Shown: positions 22,793-30,852 of the stretch, in pieces
Numbering within the stretch: the first letter of the stretch is position 1
How the letters are laid out: every line of letters begins with the position of its first letter
Assembly: GCF_000379465.1 (NCBI RefSeq)
Contig: NZ_KB905410.1
Coordinates: 1-37,888 of the forward strand
Length of the DNA stretch: 37,888 nucleotides
From: Sciscionella marina DSM 45152
GTDB taxonomy: Bacteria > Actinomycetota > Actinomycetes > Mycobacteriales > Pseudonocardiaceae
Reading direction: 5' to 3'
Program-made: the position numbers and the translations under genes
Notes under the pieces: generated by a model
What the model was told of the DNA's origin: nothing
Database searches by the model: none
Seen by the model: the letters and a program-made list of their open reading frames with translations, nothing else

Positions 22793-23392
22793 ATGAACGT
22801 ATGGCGACATACACGGCGAGTCACGGAAGCGACCCGGGCGGCCGCTGACCGAGTGCAGGGAGAAGTCACGCAAGCGTGGCAGGATCGTCACCAGTGGACC
22901 GGACGGGCCAATGAGGCGTACTCCGAGCTGGCGCGGCGCGGAGAAGAGCTACTGGCACGTACCGACCGCGAAGGACGTCGGTGGGCCCGAAAAGTGCGTG
23001 AAAACGCCCGCCGGATCCCCGGCGTCGCCGCGGCGGAGGGTGAGCTCAGCGGCTTGGCCAGTACTCCCGAGGAATTACCGATCGCCGATTACGCGCACCT
23101 GACGGTCGAGCAACTGCTCCCGCGGTTACCCGCGCTGTCGCAACGGGAGCTGCACCAGGTCGAAGGCTACGAGGCGAACAATCACGCTCGTGTCACCGTA
23201 TTGCGGCGCATCGACGAACTCCGCGGCACGGAACCGTGGGCGGCTTACGACGAAATGACCGTCGACGAGATCATGCCGCGCCTACGCGCACTGTCCCCGG
23301 AGCAACGAGCCACCGTCGCCACCTACGAAGAACGACACAAACAGCGCCGTACCGTCCTGCACGCCGCCAAGCGCGACGAGCCGACCCGATGA
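22793..23392 (+). CDS. Helical protein with two C-terminal 45-residue repeats
   Basis: The 199-residue protein starts with a long charged helix (residues 1-80; ATRAAADRVQGEVTQAWQDR, RRGEELLARTDREGRRWARK). Two repeats follow: LPIADYAHLTVEQLLPRLPA, LSQRELHQVEGYEANNHARV and then AAYDEMTVDEIMPRLRALSP, EQRATVATYEERHKQRRTVL. The unit YD-x-LTV-x-x-I-L-PRL-x-x-LS-x-x-x-L-x-x-V-x-x-YE is known from many actinobacterial proteins of unknown function, several linked to envelope or lipid-droplet proteins. AGGAG precedes ATG 22793. Function unknown. Confidence 0.78.
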   Translation: MNVWRHTRRVTEATRAAADRVQGEVTQAWQDRHQWTGRANEAYSELARRGEELLARTDREGRRWARKVRENARRIPGVAAAEGELSGLASTPEELPIADYAHLTVEQLLPRLPALSQRELHQVEGYEANNHARVTVLRRIDELRGTEPWAAYDEMTVDEIMPRLRALSPEQRATVATYEERHKQRRTVLHAAKRDEPTR

Positions 23393-23661
23393 CGCGAGGC
23401 AGGCTGGCCACGGCTGGTCTCCGGAGCCGGTCCCCTTTCTGCTCTCCAGAAATCGATCAGTGGGCCTTGATCAACCGTCTACCGGCTGGCTCACCGGAGG
23501 AAGGCAAAGTCGTCACGCGACGGCGATAAACGGGTATGGCGGGAATCGGGGTCGAGCACTCCGGTCGACATCGACCGACTTCAGCACCGCGTCACCGAAC
23601 GCGACCAGAATTTGTCAGCCCGCGCGGTCAGTTGGAGAAACGCGACCGTTGACGGTCGGCA

Positions 23662-24108
23662 TTAGTTCCCTTGTCCGTCCGGCGGGCCGCCTACCGGTGT
23701 GGTGCGCTCTGCCTGAATTTGACCGGGGGCCTGAGAGGGTGCCTGGCTCAAGTCGACGACGCAGAAAGCGTTGTCGTCGGGGTCGGATAGGACGACGAAA
23801 TCGGGGGTGGCTGGATACAGGTCCCAGTCGAGCTTGGTGGCGCCGAGTCCGATGAGCCGCTCGACCTCGGTTTTTTGTTCGGCAGGGCTGTCCACGAAGA
23901 GGTCGAGGTGCACGCGTGGGTGTTTCTCGACCGGTGACCGGCTGCGCTGCAGTCCGAGCGCCCGCCCGGAGCCGTCCGCGTGATGCAGGGTCGCCCAATC
24001 GTCGTTACCCCATTCGTCGGCTGCTACGAGATCGAGGGCCGCCGTCCAGAAGGCGATCGCACGGTGCAGGTCGACCACGCCGATCACGGCGAATCCCAGC
24101 CTCAGCAT
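23662..24108 (-). CDS. VOC family protein (second)
   Basis: The 148-residue protein shows MLRLGFAVIGVVDLHRAIAF, FWTAALDLVAADEWG, and later HPRVHLDLFVDSPAEQKTEV and FVVLSDPDDNAFCVVDL, the two modules of a glyoxalase-like fold. The N-terminal ligand His is replaced (GFAVIG), so the metal site may be incomplete. ATG 24108 has TAGACT 13 bases upstream and no SD, compatible with a leaderless mRNA. The Pro/Gln-rich 20-residue tail is unusual. It diverges from the ATP-grasp/hydrolase pair. Confidence 0.8.
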   Translation of the reverse strand: MLRLGFAVIGVVDLHRAIAFWTAALDLVAADEWGNDDWATLHHADGSGRALGLQRSRSPVEKHPRVHLDLFVDSPAEQKTEVERLIGLGATKLDWDLYPATPDFVVLSDPDDNAFCVVDLSQAPSQAPGQIQAERTTPVGGPPDGQGN

Positions 24109-24292
24109 GATGTCGAGTCTAAGGTTCGCCGCGGTCGAATGCCAGCCAGCGCGCCCTGTGCTCATCGGGGCGTGGCGTCCGGCGGCGGAATGTCGATGAC
24201 CTTGCGGGCCAGCCGGTCGGCCGGCGATCGTGTGCCGGGCAAAGAGCCGCGATCGGTGCATATCGAACAGACATTGTGGGTACCACCTGGTC

Positions 24293-24862
24293 ATGGGTGA
24301 CCACGAGGGCCGCAACGTGTTCGTGTCGGGTTTGGCCCCTCCCCGATTCGAGCTGGTCAGGCTGGCCGGCGGACAGCCGCCGGATGGGGTGCGTCGCCTG
24401 TCAAGGCTCGAGCTGGCGAAGGGGCTCTCCCCGGAGCCGACGCCTCGGGCTTATGACGAGGCCGCCAGTTTCGAACGCTTCCGTTGCCCATCGATGCCGC
24501 CCGGCACGGTACAGACGACGTTGATCGCCATTCCGCGCACCGGCATCGATCAGATCGGATCGGAATCGGTGACGTTCGACATCGAGTATTTGTGGGGCCG
24601 AAATGACAATGCGATCAGCCTGGTGGAGATCACCCCTCGACACTCCCAGACCCGCACGAAAGTATACCGCCAAGGCCGCTTCTCGGTAGCCGTGAAGTGG
24701 TTCGTGCGCCGCCTTGCCGATAGTGCGGTGAGCCCGGCGCATACCGATCGGGAAAAGGAATCAGTGGAGCAGGAAAACGAACTGCACGCCGAATACCGGC
24801 AATGCCTGGACCAATCACCGTTCGAAATCGACGAACAGGAGGCGGCGATTTGCGCGAGGTGA
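24293..24862 (+). CDS. Shortened ATP-grasp paralogue, probably inactive
   Basis: The 189-residue protein aligns with the ends of the 424-residue ATP-grasp protein at 34107-35381: RNVFVSGLAPPRFELVRLAG with ENVFVLGLDDHNHQVLQRLP, and FDIEYLWGRNDNAISLVEIT with FNIEFFWDEETDDLNVLEVN, then PRHSQ, VAVKWFVRRL and the end SPFEIDE. About 215 residues, including the central ATP-binding part, are missing, and the metal-binding NPR is TPR. The frame stays open across these in-frame losses. The stop overlaps the start of the hydrolase gene. It may be a relic, or a small subunit kept for its coupling. Confidence 0.7.
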   Translation: MGDHEGRNVFVSGLAPPRFELVRLAGGQPPDGVRRLSRLELAKGLSPEPTPRAYDEAASFERFRCPSMPPGTVQTTLIAIPRTGIDQIGSESVTFDIEYLWGRNDNAISLVEITPRHSQTRTKVYRQGRFSVAVKWFVRRLADSAVSPAHTDREKESVEQENELHAEYRQCLDQSPFEIDEQEAAICAR

Positions 24863-26874
24863 CCTCGCTTCCGCACGACGTGACCGAGGACGAGCCCGTG
24901 TGGATCCCCCTTGCCGACGGAACCAGACTGGCCGCACGCATCTGGCGCCCGGCTTCCTCCGACGACGAGCCGGTGCCTGCCATTCTGGAGTTCATCCCGT
25001 ATCGGCAGCGGGATCTGACCGCGCATCGGGACTCGATGCATCATCCGTACCTGGCCGGGCACGGGTACGCCGGTGTTCGGGTCGATCTGCGCGGTAGCGG
25101 TGAGTCGGACGGGGTGCTGACCGACGAATACCTCGAACAGGAACTCTTGGACGCGGAAGAGATACTCGCCTGGCTTGCCCGGCAACCATGGTGCAGCGGA
25201 CGAACAGGAATGATGGGGATTTCCTGGGGCGGATTCAATGCGCTGCAGGTCGCGGCTCGTCGGCCGGCCAGCCTGGGCGCGATCGTCACGGTGTGTTCGA
25301 CTGACGACCGATACGCTGACGACGTCCACTACATGGGTGGCTGCCTCCTTGGAGACAACTTGTCCTGGGCGTCGGCGATGTTCGCCAACAACGCGTGTCC
25401 TCCTGATCCGGCGGTGGTGGGACAACGCTGGCGGGAGATGTGGATAGAACGGCTCACCGGCAGCGGGCTGTGGCTGGACGAATGGTTGCGTCACCAGCGT
25501 CGCGACGAATACTGGCGACACGGTTCTGTCTGCGAGGACTACGGTGCCGTGCGTTGTCCGGTGCTGGCCGTGAGTGGCTGGGCCGACGGCTACTCGAACT
25601 CGGTGTTTCGGCTGATGACCGAGCTCGAGGTCCCCCGCAAGGGTCTGATCGGACCGTGGTCGCACAAATATCCACACCTGGGCGAGCCAGGACCCGCGAT
25701 CGGGTTCTTACAGGAACTCGTGCGGTGGTGGGACCATTGGCTCAAGGACAAGGACACCGGGGTGCTGGATGAGCCTATGTTGCGCACCTGGATGCAGGAC
25801 AGCGTGCCACCGTCCACCACCTACGAGGTCCGACCTGGCCGCTGGGTAGGGGAACCCAGCTGGCCGTCTCCGCATGTGGGGCCGGTGTGCTACCCGCTGC
25901 TGCCGCACCGGATCGGTGGCCAGGACGAGAAGACGGACCCGAGTGAGCTCACCGTGGAATCGCCCCTGTCAGTGGGTCAATTCGCCGGGAAATGGTGTTC
26001 CTACAACGCGCCTCCCGACCTGCCCTATGACCAGCGGGAGGAGGACGGCGGTTCGCTGGTGTTCGACAGCCCGGTGCTCGAGGAAGCCAAGGAAATCCTC
26101 GGCGCCCCGATACTCGATCTCGAATGCTCGGTGAACCGGCCGGTCGCGATGATCGCCGCACGGCTGTCCGATATCGCGCCGGACGGAAGTGCCACGAGAG
26201 TCACCTATGGACTGCTCAACCTCACCCACCGGGACAGTCACGAACACCCCCGCCCGCTGCAGCCCGGCAGACGATACCGGGTGCGGGTTCCACTCAACGG
26301 TGTGGCGCAAGCGTTTCCGCCCGGCCACCGGATACGGGTGTCACTGTCCACTTCCTACTGGCCGCTAGCGTGGCCATCGCCGGAGCCTGTTCGGCTCATC
26401 ATCGTGGCCGGGTCGAGCACTGTAACCCTGCCCTGGCGCGAGCCAGCCGATTCGGATCGGAGCGCGGTCGTACCTTTCGACGAATCCGAGCGGACACCAC
26501 CGATAGCGACCACCGCGACGAGGCCGGGCGAGCAGCGTTGGCAAGTGTCTCGGGATCTCATCGACTACGTGTCCGAGCTGCACGTCGTCAAGGATTCCGG
26601 CGGCACCAGATTCGACGACATCGATCTGGAGGTGGACCAACGGGTCGAGGAACGTTACGGGTGGAAGGGCGACCAATACGACTCGGTACGCGGCGAGGTC
26701 GTCTCGACGTTTTCGTTCTGCCGGAGCGACTGGAAAGCCAGCGCGGTGACCAGAACGGTGCTGACCTCCGACCGGGAGCACTTCCATGTGCATGCGCAGC
26801 TTGACGCCTACGAGGGCGAACAACGCCTGCGATCACTGAACTGGCACCGCAGCATCCCGCGTGACCGGGTATAG
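24850..26874 (+). CDS. CocE/NonD family hydrolase (X-Pro dipeptidyl-peptidase S15 type)
   Basis: The 674-residue protein has the alpha/beta-hydrolase core of the S15/CocE group: VWIPLADGTRLAARIWRP, DLRGSGESDGVLTDEY, the nucleophile elbow GISWGGF (Ser125), a small cap region and the catalytic His region (IGPWSHKYPHLGEPG). A C-terminal jelly-roll domain (LIIVAGSSTVTLPW) follows. Such enzymes cleave esters or N-acyl bonds; the substrate is unknown. TTG 24850 is preferred because AGGAGG at 24837-24842 lies 7 bases upstream; GTG 24859 overlaps the ATP-grasp stop as GTGA but is further from the SD. No signal peptide is seen, so it is probably cytoplasmic. Confidence 0.88.
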   Translation: MREVTSLPHDVTEDEPVWIPLADGTRLAARIWRPASSDDEPVPAILEFIPYRQRDLTAHRDSMHHPYLAGHGYAGVRVDLRGSGESDGVLTDEYLEQELLDAEEILAWLARQPWCSGRTGMMGISWGGFNALQVAARRPASLGAIVTVCSTDDRYADDVHYMGGCLLGDNLSWASAMFANNACPPDPAVVGQRWREMWIERLTGSGLWLDEWLRHQRRDEYWRHGSVCEDYGAVRCPVLAVSGWADGYSNSVFRLMTELEVPRKGLIGPWSHKYPHLGEPGPAIGFLQELVRWWDHWLKDKDTGVLDEPMLRTWMQDSVPPSTTYEVRPGRWVGEPSWPSPHVGPVCYPLLPHRIGGQDEKTDPSELTVESPLSVGQFAGKWCSYNAPPDLPYDQREEDGGSLVFDSPVLEEAKEILGAPILDLECSVNRPVAMIAARLSDIAPDGSATRVTYGLLNLTHRDSHEHPRPLQPGRRYRVRVPLNGVAQAFPPGHRIRVSLSTSYWPLAWPSPEPVRLIIVAGSSTVTLPWREPADSDRSAVVPFDESERTPPIATTATRPGEQRWQVSRDLIDYVSELHVVKDSGGTRFDDIDLEVDQRVEERYGWKGDQYDSVRGEVVSTFSFCRSDWKASAVTRTVLTSDREHFHVHAQLDAYEGEQRLRSLNWHRSIPRDRV

Positions 26875-27545
26875 CTGCCCCACCAGGGGGGTCGCACGCC
26901 CGAACGGCGTAGCGGTGCCGCAGCAGGGAGCGGTGCCGGTGGGACAGCCGCACTCGTCGTGCTCGTAACAACACCGAGGCCAAGCTGAACCGACGACGGA
27001 TCGGCCGGAGTCAACCCGCCGCGGCCCGCACGGTCGACTCCTCGGAGGACGGGCTGATGCATCGGCGACCAGGCGCCAGGCAGGAAGTACCGGTCACTTC
27101 GGCCCCGCCGGGACGCCGCGTCGCGTCCCGGCCCCACGCGGCACCCGGGCAGCCGTGACACGACCTCGTGTCCGTGCTCGACCCGGACGAACAACGCGCT
27201 CGGGCAAGGCGCCGCGCCAAGCCGCTGGCTCACTTTTGCGCCGAGTCCGGTAGCCCGAGGACGCTGCAGCGGTTCTGCGACCGGGACAGCTGAGCCACGA
27301 ACGCGACGTGCCCGCGACCGAGCCGGAACGCAGCGAAGGCGTATCGGCCAAGGCGGTTGAGGTGTTCGGCCCCGATCGTGCTGCCGACAGGCGATTACCG
27401 GCGGTGAAACCGACCAGTAGATGTATCGTCAGATGTGTGGTGTCGTACGGCAGGTATGCGAGTACGCACCCGACGACGAGCTCCGGACGCATCCTGTGAA
27501 CCGCGGTAGGTTGGAAATTGTGGGCGAGGATGGGAGGGATCTGAC
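26875..27545. other. Intergenic region of about 670 bp without supported gene
   Basis: Frames here are short or lack family resemblance on both strands. From about 27390 to 27520 the DNA is less GC-rich. GGGAGG before 27546 belongs to the next gene. A relic too decayed to recognise is possible. Confidence 0.5.
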
Positions 27546-28811
27546 GTGGTTGTCCGGGGCAGAAACCCGTCGGCGCGTCCACGCCATCGCAACCGGGTGA
27601 CCTACTCACTGCGTGAGTTTTTGCTGGTGCCCTTGATGGTGACCGGTCTCTTGATCGTCATAGCGGTGATCGTCACCGTGCTCGATCGTCATGCACGGAA
27701 TTCGGCGTGGTCGGCGTATCAGGCAGTGGCGGCGGTGGTGCCCGCGGAGGCGACGACCACGTTGCTGTCCACCGTGACGCCGGGCCTGCTCACGGTCATC
27801 TCGATCATTTTCTTCGTGCTGCTGATGGCGGTACAGCATCAGTCGGCGACCTACAGTCCGGTGGTGCTCGACCAGTTCCTGCGGCGCAAGCTCAACCAGG
27901 TCTTTTTCGGTCTGTTTGTTGGCCTGACCGTGTATTGCCTGCTGGTTCTTGCCCTGGTCCCATCCGGAGCGGTCATGGCCGGGACCCTGGCCCTGCTGCT
28001 GACTGCGGCCACGCTCGTGTCCCTGCTGGTGTTCGTCTACAGCACGGTCGACCAGATCCGTCCGAGTGCGACAGTACGGATCTTGCAGCAGCTGACGGTA
28101 CAAGCCCGGGCAAGTCAGCAACCATTGCTGGCTCGCTGCCGGACGCAACCGCAACTCACCGATCTGCCCACCACTCAAGTCACCTCGGACCAGGCCGGTT
28201 ACACCGTGCACATCAACGGCGGCTTACTGGCTAAGGCTCTGCATCCGGTCAGCGACACGGCCGAAATCGAACTACTCGTGTCCATGGGCGATCACATGGC
28301 GCCCAGCGCGGTACTCGCCGAGGTACGCGCTGATGACGAGACCGAACGCGACCGCCTTGCCGCAGCCGTCCTGGATGCACTGTGGCTTGGCCGAATGCGC
28401 GATCTTGTCCGCGATGCGGCCCACAGTGTGGATCATCTTTCCAACATGGTCTGGTCGGCCACGGCCACATCCGCGGACCCGCAAGGCGCACGAATTATGA
28501 TCGATACGCTGCACAGTCTGCTGATCACATCGACGCCAGCAACGCATCGCTCATGCGCTGGAGTCTTGCCGGAGAACAAGTGCGGGCTCCAGAGATACCC
28601 ACCGTCGTACTCGACGCCCGCAACGCAGGTGAACCCAGACTCCGCGGGTCAGCGTCGGAGGGTCTTACGCCGGATGAATCCGATCGCCGCGGTGCCCACG
28701 AACAAGACGATGCCGACGATGGCAAGCCATACGAGCCCTTTGATGGCGAACCCGATGACCGCGATGATGAGCCACAAAACAAGCAAGATGATGATCAGGA
28801 CCAACATGTAA
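27546..28811 (+). CDS. DUF2254 family membrane protein, probably frameshifted and truncated
   Basis: The start GTG 27546 follows GGGAGGG. Membrane helices are visible at FLLVPLMVTGLLIVIAVIVT, TPGLLTVISIIFFVLLMAVQ, VFFGLFVGLTVYCLLVLALV and AGTLALLLTAATLVSLLVFV, followed by the soluble part (SATVRILQQLTVQARASQQP, YTVHINGGLLAKALHPVSDT, HSVDHLSNMVWSATATSADP), as in DUF2254 proteins. After HSLL near 28520 the open frame runs into Pro/Thr/Met-rich sequence antisense to the next gene. In the neighbouring frame DHIDASNASLMRWSLAGEQV reads like a natural continuation up to about 28640. A shift plus loss of the end is the likely explanation. Role unknown. Confidence 0.7.
   Translation: MVVRGRNPSARPRHRNRVTYSLREFLLVPLMVTGLLIVIAVIVTVLDRHARNSAWSAYQAVAAVVPAEATTTLLSTVTPGLLTVISIIFFVLLMAVQHQSATYSPVVLDQFLRRKLNQVFFGLFVGLTVYCLLVLALVPSGAVMAGTLALLLTAATLVSLLVFVYSTVDQIRPSATVRILQQLTVQARASQQPLLARCRTQPQLTDLPTTQVTSDQAGYTVHINGGLLAKALHPVSDTAEIELLVSMGDHMAPSAVLAEVRADDETERDRLAAAVLDALWLGRMRDLVRDAAHSVDHLSNMVWSATATSADPQGARIMIDTLHSLLITSTPATHRSCAGVLPENKCGLQRYPPSYSTPATQVNPDSAGQRRRVLRRMNPIAAVPTNKTMPTMASHTSPLMANPMTAMMSHKTSKMMIRTNM
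28649..28807 (-). CDS. Small hydrophobic membrane protein
   Basis: The 52-residue protein is almost entirely two membrane helices (MLVLIIILLVLWLIIAVIGF and VWLAIVGIVLFVGTAAIGFI) and ends RRKTLRR. ATG 28807 follows GGAGG at good distance; an upstream ATG would add 17 polar residues without an SD. Short proteins of this kind are frequent in actinobacteria near stress genes. Function unknown. Its end overlaps the 3' end of the shifted DUF2254 gene. Confidence 0.7.
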   Translation of the reverse strand: MLVLIIILLVLWLIIAVIGFAIKGLVWLAIVGIVLFVGTAAIGFIRRKTLRR

Positions 28812-28941
28812 GCCTCCGCTTCCAGAAACTTCCTCATATCGCCAGCTGGACTGCTCACGCATGGGTTATGCCGAGCCAGAGCTGGTCATACGCGCACAAC
28901 GGCCAGGTGGTTGTCTCGCCTGGCCGTCGTACGTGGCGCGG

Positions 28942-29763
28942 TTACTTCCGGGTGTCCCCGTCGCCGCGCCCATGCCCGGAGGAATCCACCGCGACGCCGT
29001 CGGTACTGTCGATGTCGATCTCCTCCCTGCGGAGGTTCTCGCTGACAGTCTGCTCCTCGGTACTGGTCTCCGTACCGAGCCGGACCCGTTCGACGGGTAC
29101 GGTCTCCTTGGCGGTCACCAAGCGTTCCTCGTGCAGCGTGACTTCGTGCTCTCCCTCGCTGAGGTCGGCACCCGAGGTTGCCTGGCCGCGATTGGCTTCG
29201 GTGATGGGCTCACGCTCGACCACGACCTCTTCGTGGCTCACCGGCACTGTCTTGGTGACATTTTCCGTGACAATGTGCTTGCGCAGCCGAGCGCGGCCCG
29301 TTTCCTGTTGCTCGGTACCGACATAGAGTCGTTCCTCGGAACGGGTCATCGCGTCATCGGTACCAGAGCCGTGCGTACTATCGCCCTGTACCTTGGCGGC
29401 ACCTGCCTCGTGTTGGCGCCGGTCCGGGGGTGGCGTGAGTCCGTAGTACTGGTACAGCTCCTGTTCGTCCCCGGCGCTGAGTTCGCTGCCCGGGTCGTGG
29501 TGTGGCGCGTTCTTCAACGCAGCCTTGTCGAACAGCATGGTCAGCGCCACACCGTCCCAGCGCCCCTTGTCCAAGGGTACCAACGATATGTGCGAGCCGA
29601 ACAACCCGCTTTTGACCGCGGCCCACTCGGGCCGGCGGGTGTCGTTGTCCAGGTAGATGTCGGTGATCTCGCCGACCTTGTTGTCATCGCTGTCGTGCAC
29701 CTCGGCGCCGATCATGGCGGCCGGGTCGTTCCTGTCGGCGTTCGGCCTGTTCGTGGTGGTCAT
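28942..29763 (-). CDS. PRC-barrel and DUF2382 (YsnF/AvaK-type) protein
   Basis: The 273-residue protein begins with a PRC-barrel domain (MIGAEVHDSDDNKVGEITDI, VKSGLFGSHISLVPLDKGRW) and ends with a DUF2382 domain (RSEERLYVGTEQQETGRARL, RKHIVTENVTKTVPVSHEEV, EEVVVEREPITEANRG, LHEERLVTAKETVPVERVRL). This pairing is common in stress-induced actinobacterial and cyanobacterial proteins; the mechanism is not known. It is acidic and cytoplasmic. ATG 29763 follows AAAGGA. Confidence 0.88.
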   Translation of the reverse strand: MTTTNRPNADRNDPAAMIGAEVHDSDDNKVGEITDIYLDNDTRRPEWAAVKSGLFGSHISLVPLDKGRWDGVALTMLFDKAALKNAPHHDPGSELSAGDEQELYQYYGLTPPPDRRQHEAGAAKVQGDSTHGSGTDDAMTRSEERLYVGTEQQETGRARLRKHIVTENVTKTVPVSHEEVVVEREPITEANRGQATSGADLSEGEHEVTLHEERLVTAKETVPVERVRLGTETSTEEQTVSENLRREEIDIDSTDGVAVDSSGHGRGDGDTRK

Positions 29764-29987
29764 GATTATCCTTTCGTGTGGCCATCCGGAAGCTCCCGTC
29801 CCGCCGAGCGACAGCCGAGAAAGCGTCGCCGACGCAGCACACAAGCCTCGCGCATGGATTCTGAAATCGGTATTGGCGGGAAGCCCACGAAGAGGATCCA
29901 GACTTCGCAAGTCCTCGGCCGACTAGGAATACCCCCAACGCACGGCGTCCAAACCGCGAAGCGCGCGCAGGCTTGGGTGGATGCCCT

Positions 29988-30194
29988 GAGTTTGCCTGCG
30001 AGGCGTTCCGGCTTCGACCCGCGCACGTTTGCCCGGCCCAGCTTCCCGAAGAGCCGCATGACGCGAGCGGACATGTCGAGTCGGTCTCCGCGGCCACCGT
30101 GGCGTGCACCGGTCGGGGCGGCGTGGTGGAAGTTGCGCCAGGACTCGCCCATGAGCACGATGGCTAATGGCCCGAAGCTCAGTCGCCGGGCCAT
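29988..30194 (-). pseudogene. Desaturase relic, last 65 codons
   Basis: The minus-strand frame reads RRLSFGPLAIVLMGESWRNF, HHAAPTGARHG, LDMSARVMRLFGKLGRA and SKPERLAGKL, the end of membrane acyl-CoA desaturases with the third histidine box NFHH. Everything before it is missing; it begins inside the end of the DUF4235 gene. It matches the relic at 10561-11041 more closely than chance, so two copies of the same desaturase type decayed in this window. Confidence 0.7.
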
Positions 30195-30484
30195 TCGCCG
30201 CTCCACCGTGTGAACACGCGGGCACCACCCCGGTCGATGAGTGTTTTGACGACGGAGAAGATGGTTCCTTGTAGGGCGGCTGCGAGAAGGATTGTCGTGA
30301 ACGAGGGTCCGGTCGCGAGCGCGCCGGGTGGGTCCGGGCGCTGTCCGGGCGCGGCCTGCTGCCATATTTTCTTGAAGATCACGTTCGCGAGTAGCCCGCC
30401 GAGGATCGATCCCGCCATGCCCACGGGGCGATAGAGGATCTTCGCCGACGTGCTGGTCGGGTGCCGTGCTGCGGAGTGGTTCAT
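30179..30484 (-). CDS. DUF4235 membrane protein
   Basis: The 101-residue protein reads AKILYRPVGMAGSILGGLLA, NVIFKKIWQQAA, ILLAAALQGTIFSVVKTLID and ends TRWSGEWPGD, a full-length DUF4235 protein with two membrane segments. ATG 30484 follows AGGAGG and overlaps the stop of the DUF3618 gene by ATGA, so the two are coupled. The family's role is unknown; it is usually found with DUF3618 and holin-X genes as here. Confidence 0.88.
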   Translation of the reverse strand: MNHSAARHPTSTSAKILYRPVGMAGSILGGLLANVIFKKIWQQAAPGQRPDPPGALATGPSFTTILLAAALQGTIFSVVKTLIDRGGARVFTRWSGEWPGD

Positions 30485-30852
30485 CGCCGCCTCCTGGCGC
30501 GTATCCATAGGGCGGTGAGCAGCACGGCAAACAGCACGGCGCTGATCGGTACCGCTGGTTTGGGGCTGCCGTCGTCGGTGACGGTGTCTTTCACGCGGGT
30601 AAGCAGCCGGTCACCGCGTATTCGGGCGGCCTGGGCCTGCTCGGTGGCGCGGCCTGCGACATCGTGCAGCGCGTGCTGTGCCTGCGCCTTGACGTCGAAC
30701 TTTTCCGACAGTGCGTCAACGGTGTTCCCGAGCTCTTCGCGGGTGCGTTCAATATCTGACACCAGCTCGTCAGCACTGGCATCCTTGCCTGGTTGCGCGC
30801 TTTTCTCGGTGTCGGATTCCGGCACCATGGCCGCGCCGCTCTGCGGGTTCAT
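30481..30852 (-). CDS. DUF3618 protein
   Basis: The 123-residue protein holds the DUF3618 core SADELVSDIERTREELGNTV, DALSEKFDVKAQAQHALHDV and a C-terminal membrane helix (VPISAVLFAVLLTALWIRAR). It is thought to associate with the envelope. Start ATG 30852 overlaps the stop of the upstream gene as ATGA; ATG 30828 (MVPESDTEK) is also possible. Its frame is open further upstream through codons with high third-position GC, see the finding on the G8 run. Confidence 0.87.
   Translation of the reverse strand: MNPQSGAAMVPESDTEKSAQPGKDASADELVSDIERTREELGNTVDALSEKFDVKAQAQHALHDVAGRATEQAQAARIRGDRLLTRVKDTVTDDGSPKPAVPISAVLFAVLLTALWIRARRRR

Noticed and set aside
24550-25677. Minus-strand open frame of 375 codons
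   Set aside because: It is antisense to the ATP-grasp remnant and the hydrolase, with atypical composition.
28861-30213. Plus-strand open frame of 450 codons
   Set aside because: It is antisense to the PRC/DUF2382 gene and the desaturase relic, whose protein features are clear on the other strand.
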